A program made the translations under genes and the position numbers. A DNA stretch of 9,000 nt from JBBRLG01 sp038231495 (GTDB taxonomy: Bacteria > Planctomycetota > Planctomycetia > Gemmatales > Gemmataceae): positions 1 to 9,000 of the forward strand of contig JBBRLG010000297.1 in the NCBI GenBank assembly GCA_038231495.1, read 5' to 3'. The notes beneath the pieces were generated by a model. The model saw nothing but the letters and a program-made list of their open reading frames with translations. It was not told where the DNA came from and did no database searches. Below, one piece after another: positions 1 through 6,700 of the stretch. How positions within the stretch are numbered: position 1 is the stretch's first letter; every line of letters begins with the position of its first letter.

Positions 1-10
1 CTACGAATCG

Positions 11-143
11 GCTTGCTTGGCGTGGCCGACCCACCGTAGCCGCAAGCGGCCCGCGTGCCGGCTGGACTGCGGCAACGCAGCCGGCGTGCCAGCCAGCAAG
101 CGGGCCGCTTGCGGCTACGGGCGGGGTTCCGCCAGCAAGCGGC
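11..143. repeat. Long imperfect inverted repeat carrying the GCCGCAAGCGGC element
   Basis: Positions 34-53 and 101-120 are exact reverse complements over 20 bases, each containing the core GCCGCAAGCGGC (39-50, and inverted at 104-115). Similarity continues imperfectly on both sides. Inward, 54-65 resembles the complement of 89-100. Outward, GCTTGCT at 11-17 matches the complement of AGCAAGC at 134-140. The whole can fold into one long interrupted hairpin. It may be the terminator of a gene lying to the left, or a copy of a repetitive extragenic palindrome. No transposase or target-site duplication is visible. Confidence 0.6.
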
Positions 144-368
144 GTCGAGCCGCCGCACTCCAAAGGGAAAAGACCGCGCTTGATCCCGCACCAGAAGCTT
201 GCACGCGCTTCGGGCCTGCCTTACCATCGAGATGGGGCGTGCCAGCGCTCGGCCTAGAAAATCGGAATTGCTTGCGACGAACGAGCGAAAGAGCCTCCCC
301 GTAACAACCGGGGAAGCCATGCGGCCGACAGGACGCCGGCCGACCGCTACCGCATAGGAGTCACCACC
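144..368 (+). other. Non-coding leader of the first DUF4214 gene
   Basis: I see no convincing gene here. The stretch holds two small potential hairpins. TCCCCG at 296-301 pairs with CGGGGA at 309-314 around a 7-base loop. CGGCCG at 322-327 pairs with CGGCCG at 337-342; these also sit inside the direct repeat CGGCCGAC at 322-329 and 337-344. I could not pick a reliable -35/-10 pair, so the promoter is not placed. Confidence 0.4.
356..360 (+). promoter_or_regulatory. Ribosome binding site for the 369 start
   Basis: AGGAG lies 8 bases before the ATG at 369, a near-ideal Shine-Dalgarno sequence and spacing. It supports this start, which also places the N-terminal sorting motif at the usual distance from the first residue. 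Confidence 0.75.
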
Positions 369-2150
369 ATGAGTTTGCTATCCCGTCTTTTTTCGCAGAA
401 CAAAAACGGCGGTCGTGACCCGCGGCCCGCCGGCGCGCGGTTGACCCTCGAAGCGCTGGAAGACCGGACCTTGCTTTCCTCCGCGCGGGTCGTGCCGCTG
501 GCGCAGGGCATCGACAACCACGCGACGTTTCACCGCCTGGTCGATGCCCTCGGCGTCAGCACCGCGGCCGGCGACATCGTCACCATCGAACCCGGCTCCA
601 CCGCGGACACCAGCACCGTCGCGGTCGCGGACAACGGCATCACAATCCAGAGCGACCCCAACACGCCCGGCAGCATTTTGCCGGTCTATAACCTCCTGTT
701 GACTGCCTCCAACGTAACCCTGTCGCGCCTGAACCTCGGCACCGTCACGATCAACCCGAACTTCACCGGCAACGCGGTGGTGCGCTCCCAGCTGAACACG
801 GTCAACATCCTGGGCGGGACGAGTGGCGCGGGCGGGAACGTCATCGACCAGGATGTCATTACGGGTTCGGTGATCCTGTCCGGCACCCCGGCGACGCCGC
901 AGTCCGGCAACCGAATTACGAACAACACGTTCAACAGCTTCACGGTCAATTCGTCGAACGCCATCATCGCCGTCGCGGACAACAGTGCCGTGGTCGTCCA
1001 GAACAACGTCATTGTCGGCGCGGGGTCGAGCGGCCAGGACGGCATCTCGATCACGCGCGGCGTCAACCACCTCATCGCCAACAACACGATTGCCCTGAAC
1101 GGCGCCGACCTCACGAGCCACGGCATCATCGTGCAGAATCCCGGCGGCGGCCCGCTGATGACCGCGACCGTCACCAACAACAGCATCGTGACCGGGCACG
1201 GCGTTGGCCTGTTCCTCAACGCCTTCAGCGACACCAGTCTGCAGGCGCTGGTGCAGGGCAACGACTTCCACGGCAACGCCATCGGCGTGGACTACCTGGG
1301 CAGCGGCGGCAGCTCGATCGCCTCCGACCTGGGCGGCGGCTCGAACGGCCTGGGGTCGAGCCTGGGCGGCAACAACTTCCGCGGCTTCCCCGCGCAAGGT
1401 ACAAACAACGGTGCCGCGATCCGCCTCAACGGCGTCGGTGCCGGCTCGTCCCTGGCCGCCGAACTGAACATCTTCGACGACCCGAACAGCGCCCCCAACA
1501 CGGTCTTCGTCGGCGGCCTCGGCGGCGTTGATCTGACCCAGGCGTTGTCGAACCAACGGGGCTTTGTACAAACGTTGTTCAACGACCTGCTCGGCCGCAC
1601 CGGCACGGTGGCGGAACTGGACACCTGGGTCAAGGTGCTGACCGCCGCCCCGACGGGCCAGGCGAACGTGGTGAACGGCATCCTGCGTTCCGACGCGGCG
1701 CTCGGCCGTATCGTGGACAGCTACTATCTGAAATTTCTCGGCCGCACCTCGGACCAGGGCGGCCGCAACTTCTGGGTGGGCCTGATCAAGAACGGCTCGT
1801 CGCTGGAATCGATCCAGGCCGGCTTCATCTCGTCGACGGAGTTCCTCAGCAGCAACAACAGCGACTACATCCAGGGTCTGTACCGCACCTTTCTGGGCCG
1901 CACGGGCAGCGTCGGCGAGGTCGCGTTCTGGTACGGCAAGTTGCAGCAGACGAGCGGCCTGGCGACGACGGCCCAGGGTTTCGCGGCCGCCGCCGAAAAC
2001 CGCGGCTCGTTCGTCCAGACCGTCTTTACGAACCTGCTGCACCGCACGCCGAGTACGGCGGACGTGAATTTCTTCGCGAACCAGAAGGGCGACTTGCTGG
2101 CGCTGCAACAACAAATTCTGAGCACGCCGGAGTTCTTTAGCAAGGGTTGA
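369..2150 (+). CDS. LEPR-XLL-type beta-helix protein with C-terminal DUF4214 domain
   Basis: A 593-residue protein, probably exported or at the cell surface; no enzymatic role can be assigned. Residues 27-37 read LEALEDRTLLS, matching the planctomycete LEPR-XLL pattern (LE-x-R-x-LL) that follows a short basic N-terminus and is thought to act in sorting. No classical hydrophobic signal peptide precedes it. Residues about 40-390 are rich in G, N, V, I and T, with repeated short strands and Asn-Asn turns (for example IANNT at 236-240), as in right-handed beta-helix folds. Residues 399-591 are DUF4214, with about four helical repeats of the form 'F/Y..LF..LLGRT....E..FW', such as YIQGLYRTFLGRTG. 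The ATG at 369 has a strong AGGAG 8 bases upstream. A tandem paralogue starts 218 bases downstream. DUF4214 occurs in large surface and adhesin-like proteins, so a binding or structural role is an inference only. Confidence 0.93.
   Translation: MSLLSRLFSQNKNGGRDPRPAGARLTLEALEDRTLLSSARVVPLAQGIDNHATFHRLVDALGVSTAAGDIVTIEPGSTADTSTVAVADNGITIQSDPNTPGSILPVYNLLLTASNVTLSRLNLGTVTINPNFTGNAVVRSQLNTVNILGGTSGAGGNVIDQDVITGSVILSGTPATPQSGNRITNNTFNSFTVNSSNAIIAVADNSAVVVQNNVIVGAGSSGQDGISITRGVNHLIANNTIALNGADLTSHGIIVQNPGGGPLMTATVTNNSIVTGHGVGLFLNAFSDTSLQALVQGNDFHGNAIGVDYLGSGGSSIASDLGGGSNGLGSSLGGNNFRGFPAQGTNNGAAIRLNGVGAGSSLAAELNIFDDPNSAPNTVFVGGLGGVDLTQALSNQRGFVQTLFNDLLGRTGTVAELDTWVKVLTAAPTGQANVVNGILRSDAALGRIVDSYYLKFLGRTSDQGGRNFWVGLIKNGSSLESIQAGFISSTEFLSSNNSDYIQGLYRTFLGRTGSVGEVAFWYGKLQQTSGLATTAQGFAAAAENRGSFVQTVFTNLLHRTPSTADVNFFANQKGDLLALQQQILSTPEFFSKG
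1244..1291 (+). repeat. 48-bp segment repeated exactly at 2479-2526
   Basis: This stretch, coding for residues 293-308 (ALVQGNDFHGNAIGVD), is identical base for base to 2479-2526 in the downstream paralogue. It is the longest uninterrupted match I found by eye between the two genes; other runs are about 20 bases. It may reflect recent gene conversion, or strong constraint on one beta-helix turn. Confidence 0.8.
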
Positions 2151-2177
2151 GACAGCCTTTCAGGACCAGACAACCGG

Positions 2178-2222
2178 ACGCCGCTTGCGGCTTTGCACCT
2201 TTTGCAAAGCCGCAAGCGGCGT
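2178..2222. terminator. Perfect 20-bp hairpin after the first DUF4214 gene
   Basis: Positions 2178-2197 and 2203-2222 are perfect reverse complements with a 5-base loop (CCTTT), starting 28 bases after the TGA at 2148-2150. Each arm contains the GCCGCAAGCGGC core (2180-2191 inverted, 2209-2220 direct). It is well placed to be a terminator, but the following bases (GTTGTTGCGTTG) are not a clean U-tract. It could instead be an mRNA-stabilising or repetitive palindromic element. Confidence 0.55.
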
Positions 2223-2233
2223 TGTTGCGTTGA

Positions 2234-2368
2234 ACCGGCGTAACAGGTGCATTCGCGCCAGGGCATTGTCTTCGGCAAGTCGCGGCGGAAAAACGCGGCA
2301 CAGGCAACGCGATCGCGAACAACACGGTCCTCCTATCCGGCGGCGACGCCAAGACGCAGGCCGTCGAG
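2234..2368 (+). pseudogene. Remnant of the missing 5' part of the second beta-helix gene
   Basis: Reading in the frame of the downstream gene, a TGA at 2231-2233 is followed by an open stretch with no ATG, GTG or TTG before 2369. From about 2300 this frame still encodes beta-helix-like residues, including IANNT at 2312-2326. That is the same motif as residues 236-240 of the upstream protein, at the matching distance from the shared DUF4214 region. Upstream of about 2300 the similarity fades. This suggests the 5' half of the paralogue was deleted or replaced. Confidence 0.6.
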
Positions 2369-3382
2369 GTGGACAATTTAACCGGCGCGGTCACGACGAT
2401 CAGCGTGAAGAACAACGTGCTCTCGACCGGCAAGGGCGACGGCCTGTTCATCAACGCCGACGACGACGGCAACCTGGCGGCGCTGGTGCAGGGCAACGAC
2501 TTCCACGGCAACGCCATCGGCGTGGATTACGTCGGCAACGGCGGCACGACGATCAGCTCCAACCTGGGCGGCACGGTGGTCGGCCTCGGCCAGTTCATCG
2601 GCGGCAACAACTTCCGCGGCTACCCGGCGACCGGCACCAACGCCAGCGCCTCGATCCGCCTGCGTAACGTCGCCGCCGGCGCGACGCTGGCCGCGCAGTT
2701 CAACACCTTCGACGCGAACCCGGCCGCGACGACGTTCGTGGTCGCCGGCGTCGGCGCGATCGACGTGAGCCAGCCGCTTACGCAGCCGCGGGCTTACGTC
2801 CAGAACCTTTTTAACTCGATCCTCGGCCGTACCGGCAACCTTGCCGAACTCGACTTCTGGGTCAACCTTTCCAACACCGACCCGGCCGGCCGGGCCGCGG
2901 CGGCCAACGGCATCCTGCGCTCGGACGCCTCGTTGCGACGCATTGTCGATGGCTATTATCTGAAATACTTGGGTCGCGTCGCCGACACCGCGGGCGAACA
3001 CTTCTGGGTGGGCCTGATCCAGGGCGGCTCGACGTTGGAGAGCATCCAGGCCGGCTTCATTTCGTCCGCCGAGTTCCGGGCGAACAACAACAGCGACTAC
3101 GTTCAGGGTTTGTACCGCACCTTCCTGGGCCGGACCGGCACGGCGGCGGAACTGGCCTTCTGGTACAACCAGCTCCAACAGCCCAACGGCTTGGCGACGA
3201 CCGCTTTGGGTTTCGCGACTTCGACCGAGAACCGTTCCAGTTTCGTGCAGTCGTTGTTCCAGACGTTCGTGCACCGGCCGGCGAACAGCGGCGACGTGTC
3301 CGGCCTGATCGGCCAGACGGCGGACTTGTTGATAATGCAGGGCGAAGTGCTGAGCAGCGGCGAGTATTTCAGCCGGGGGTGA
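2369..3382 (+). CDS. 5'-truncated tandem paralogue: beta-helix fragment plus DUF4214
   Basis: At most 337 residues, from a GTG at 2369. Residues 1-140 align with the last part of the upstream protein's beta-helix, and residues 143-335 are a complete DUF4214 domain with the same helical repeats (for example YVQGLYRTFLGRTG). The LEPR-XLL motif, any signal peptide and the first half of the helix are absent. The GTG is the only usual start codon between the upstream in-frame stop (2231-2233) and the conserved region, and no good Shine-Dalgarno sequence precedes it. Coding homology also continues upstream of it. I infer a duplication followed by loss of the 5' end, so this may be a decaying pseudogene. 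The long intact frame and its own downstream hairpin leave open that a truncated product is made, but it would lack an export signal. Confidence 0.65.
   Translation: MDNLTGAVTTISVKNNVLSTGKGDGLFINADDDGNLAALVQGNDFHGNAIGVDYVGNGGTTISSNLGGTVVGLGQFIGGNNFRGYPATGTNASASIRLRNVAAGATLAAQFNTFDANPAATTFVVAGVGAIDVSQPLTQPRAYVQNLFNSILGRTGNLAELDFWVNLSNTDPAGRAAAANGILRSDASLRRIVDGYYLKYLGRVADTAGEHFWVGLIQGGSTLESIQAGFISSAEFRANNNSDYVQGLYRTFLGRTGTAAELAFWYNQLQQPNGLATTALGFATSTENRSSFVQSLFQTFVHRPANSGDVSGLIGQTADLLIMQGEVLSSGEYFSRG
2479..2526 (+). repeat. 48-bp segment identical to 1244-1291
   Basis: Second copy of the exact repeat shared by the two beta-helix/DUF4214 genes, here coding for residues 38-53 counted from the GTG at 2369. 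The shared run ends at a silent C/T difference in the Asp codon. Confidence 0.8.
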
Positions 3383-3442
3383 GGGCCGGTTGCCCGACTA
3401 CAACCCGATTAAAGAACGGGCCACCTGAACCGGGTGCCTTGT

Positions 3443-3486
3443 GCCGCTGGCGGCTTTGCGGGGAAAACCGCAACGCCGCCAGCGGC
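3443..3486. terminator. 19-bp hairpin with one mismatch after the truncated paralogue
   Basis: Positions 3443-3461 and 3468-3486 are reverse complements except for one pair (T3455 against C3474), with a 6-base loop (GGAAAA). It lies 60 bases after the TGA at 3380-3382. The outer stem is GCCGCTGGCGGC with its complement GCCGCCAGCGGC, a variant of the GCCGCAAGCGGC element seen elsewhere in the window. No U-tract follows, so a rho-independent terminator is plausible but not certain. Confidence 0.5.
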
Positions 3487-3730
3487 CATCGTTGCGCTCC
3501 GCGGCAAGCCCCGTTCACGGGCTGCAAGACACATGCACCTTCCACCCACTTTCCCGCTGTCCATGCAGTTTTGAGCGACGACCCGAAATTGGTCCTACCC
3601 ACCGCCGCCGTCCCGCATAGGATTTCCTTTGCGACTTAGGCCCCCCCGCCAAACTGATGTTTGGGACTCGGCCCCTCCGTTTGGCGATTGCAGCGAACCC
3701 CGTACGTTCTCCCACCGCAGTTTAACCTTC

Positions 3731-3737
3731 AAGGCAG
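3731..3737 (+). promoter_or_regulatory. Weak ribosome binding site for the ATG at 3745
   Basis: AAGGCAG, centred about 10 bases before the ATG at 3745, is a partial Shine-Dalgarno match. Together with the signal peptide that begins at this ATG, it favours 3745 over the in-frame TTG at 3661. Confidence 0.45.
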
Positions 3738-3744
3738 ATTCGGT

Positions 3745-6700
3745 ATGCGCAACAACCTCCACCTCTCTTCCCGCCTCCGCCCCGGCGTCGTGCTGTTGGC
3801 CCTGGTCCTGGTGCTGCCGCTCGTCGGCCGTGCGCCGGTGCAGTCCGCCGACGAGCCGAAAGCACCGGCGAAATTGGAGATCAAACCCGGCGACCATATC
3901 TGTATCATCGGCAACACCCTCGCCGACCGTATGCAGCACGACGGCTGGCTCGAAACGTATTTCCATAGCCGTTTTCCCAAGCACGACCTCGTCTTTCGCA
4001 ACCTCGGCTTCTCGGCCGACGAGGTGACGACGCGCCTGCGGTCGCAGTCGTTCGGCACGCCCGACCAGTGGCTGGCCGGGTCCGCCCCCGTCCCCGAACC
4101 CACCCGGCTCGTCACCCACGTCGGCGTCCGCGAGAACCGGTTTGAGACGACCAACACCCGCGCCGACGTGGTGTTCGCCTTCTTCGGCTACAACGAATCG
4201 TTTGCCGGGCAGGCCGGCCTTGAGGCGTTCAAGAAGGACCTCGAAGCCTTCCTCAAGCACACGCTCACCCAACGGTACAACGGCAAAACCGCCCCGCGCC
4301 TCGTCCTCTTCTCGCCGGTCGCCCATGAAGACCTGAAGGACCGCAACCTGCCCGACGGCCGTGAGAACAACGTCCGCCTCGAAATGTATACCAAAACGAT
4401 GGCTGAAGTCGCCAGCGCGTTTAACGTGCCGTTCGTGGACTTGTTCCATCCCACCCAAACCCTGTATCCCAAGGCCGCAAAGCCGCTGACGATCAACGGC
4501 ATTCACTTGAACGAGCGCGGCAACGAGGCGGTGGCCAAGGTCATCGACAAGACGCTCTTCGCCGGCGACCCGGAGCCGAAGCGCGACCCGCAGGCGTTGG
4601 AGAAACTGCGCCAGGCCGTCAGCGACAAGAATTTCGTGTGGTTCAACCGCTACCGCGTGATGGACGGCTTCAACGTCTACGGCGGCCGCGCCTTCGAGAA
4701 GTACGCCAATCAGCAGTCCAATTACGAGGACCAGCAACGAGAGTTGGAAATCATGGATGTCATGACTTCTAACCGCGACAAGCGCGTCTGGGCGGTCGCG
4801 CAGGGCAAGGATTTGAAGATCGACGACAGCAACGCCCCGCCTCTGATTCCGGTGAAAACGAATAAGCCCGGCAACGGCCCCAACGGCGAATTCATCCTCC
4901 TCGACGGCGAGACGGCCATTCAGAAAATGACCGTGGCCAAGGGCATGAAGGTCACGCTGTTCGCGTCGGAGAAGGAGTTTCCCGAGTTGGCCAAGCCGGT
5001 GCAGATGCAGTTCGACCCGCAGGGCCGGCTGTGGGTCGCCGTCTGGCCGAGCTACCCGCACTGGAAACCCACCGAGGAGCGCAACGACAAAATCCTCATC
5101 TTCGAGGACACCAAGGGCACCGGCAAAGCCGACAAGATGACGGTCTTTGCCGACCACCTGAACTGCCCGACCGGCTTCGAGTTCTACAACGGCGGCGTCC
5201 TCGTCGCGCAAGCGCCGGACCTCATTTTCCTCAAGGACACCAAGGGCACCGGCAAGGCGGATTACAGCGCCCGCGTCGTCCACGGCCTCGACTCGGCGGA
5301 CTCGCATCACACCTCCAACAGCTTCGTCCTCGACCCCGGCGGCGCACTCTATTTCCAGGAAGGCACGTTCCACCACACCCAGGTCGAGACGCCGTACGGC
5401 CCGCCGCAGCGCTGCGTCAACGCCGGCGTTTTCCGCTACGAGCCGCGCGCCCAGAAGTTTGACGTTTACGTCACTTACGGCTTTGCCAACCCGCACGGCC
5501 ACGTCTTCGACCACTGGGGTGAGGACATCGTGGTCGATGGCACCGGCGCTAACCCGTACCCCGGCTCGGTCTTCTCCGGCCACCTGGATTACCCGCAGAA
5601 GCACGCCCACCCGCCGCAGGTCTACCAGCAACGCACCCGCCCCTGCCCCGGCATGGAAATCCTTTCCAGCGGCCACTTCCCGAAGGAGAACCAGGGCAAC
5701 CTGCTGGTCGGCAACGTCATCGGCTTCCAGGGCATTTTGCAATACAAGCTCGACGACAAGGGTGCCAGCCTTGCAGGCACCGAGGTCGAGCCGATCCTGT
5801 CGTCCACCGACCCGAACTTCCGCCCGTCCGACTTGAAGGTCGGGCCGGACGGCGCGATCTGGTTCATCGACTGGCAGAACCCAATCATCGGCCACTTGCA
5901 GCACGCCATCCGCGACCCCAACCGCGACCGGACCCACGGCCGCATCTACCGCGTCACCTACGAAGGCCGCGAACTGCTCAAGCCGACGAAGATTGCCGGC
6001 GAACCGATTGAAAAATTGCTGGACGTGTTGAAATCGCCGGACGACCGCGTGCGTTACCGCGCCCGCATCGAGCTTGGTGGCCGGGACAGCGATCAAGTGG
6101 TCGCCGCCGCCAAGAAGTGGGTCATGGGCCTGGACAAGAAAGACGCCAATTACGAGCACCACCGGCTCGAAGCGCTGTGGCTCTGCCAGTCCCACAACGT
6201 CGTGGACATGGACCTGCTCAAGCAGGTGTTGGCGTCTCCGGACTTCCACGCCCGCGCCGCCGCCACACGCGTTTTGTGCTACTGGCACGACCGCGTCTCG
6301 AACGCGCTGGAACTGCTGAAGAAGCAGGCCGAGGACGAGTCGCCGCGCGTCCGGCTGCAGGCGATCCGGGCCGCGAGCTTTTTCCCGGTGCCCGAAGCCA
6401 TCGAGATCGTGCTGATCGCCTCGGAGAAGGCCGGCGACCCGTACCTCGATTTCGTCCGCGGCGAGACGAAGAAGCAACTCGACCCGATCGTCAGCAAGGC
6501 GATCAAGGAAGGCAAGGAAATCAAATTCACGACGACCGCGGGTGCGCGCTACTTTCTGAAGAACGTCAGCACCGACGACCTGCTGAAGTTGCCGCGGTCG
6601 CAGGGCGTCTACCTGGAACTGCTGTTCCGCAAGGGCGTGCGCGACGACTTCCGCCGGGAGGCGCTGACCGGCCTGGCGAAGCGCAACAGCAAGAGTGAGC

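Larger units (their letters stand above)
3383..3744 (+). other. Intergenic region between the truncated paralogue and the giant redox gene
   Basis: About 360 bases without a supportable gene. It holds the hairpin at 3443-3486 and then the leader of the downstream gene. Small open frames here lack ribosome binding sites and family resemblance. A TTG at 3661 is in frame with the large gene, but I judge it not to be the start. No promoter could be placed with confidence. Confidence 0.5.

Noticed and set aside
17..304. A 95-codon + strand frame at the left edge
   Set aside because: It runs through the inverted repeat and is rich in Arg, Ala and Cys. It has no ribosome binding site and resembles no family.
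378..2114. A 578-codon minus-strand open frame opposite the first DUF4214 gene
   Set aside because: It has shadow composition and no motifs, and lies opposite a well-supported gene with ribosome binding site, sorting motif and DUF4214.
351..3622. CGCATAGGA shared at 351-359 and 3614-3622 as a possible common regulatory site
   Set aside because: At 351 it overlaps the ribosome binding site. At 3614 it lies far from the chosen start, and a single 9-base match in this composition can arise by chance.
3379..3639. An 86-codon frame between the truncated paralogue and the large gene
   Set aside because: It overlaps the hairpin at 3443-3486, starts within the previous gene's stop region, and shows no domain or plausible ribosome binding site.
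3661..3744. N-terminal extension of the large protein from the TTG at 3661
   Set aside because: It would place 28 unremarkable residues ahead of a clean signal peptide starting at the ATG at 3745, which also has a partial ribosome binding site.
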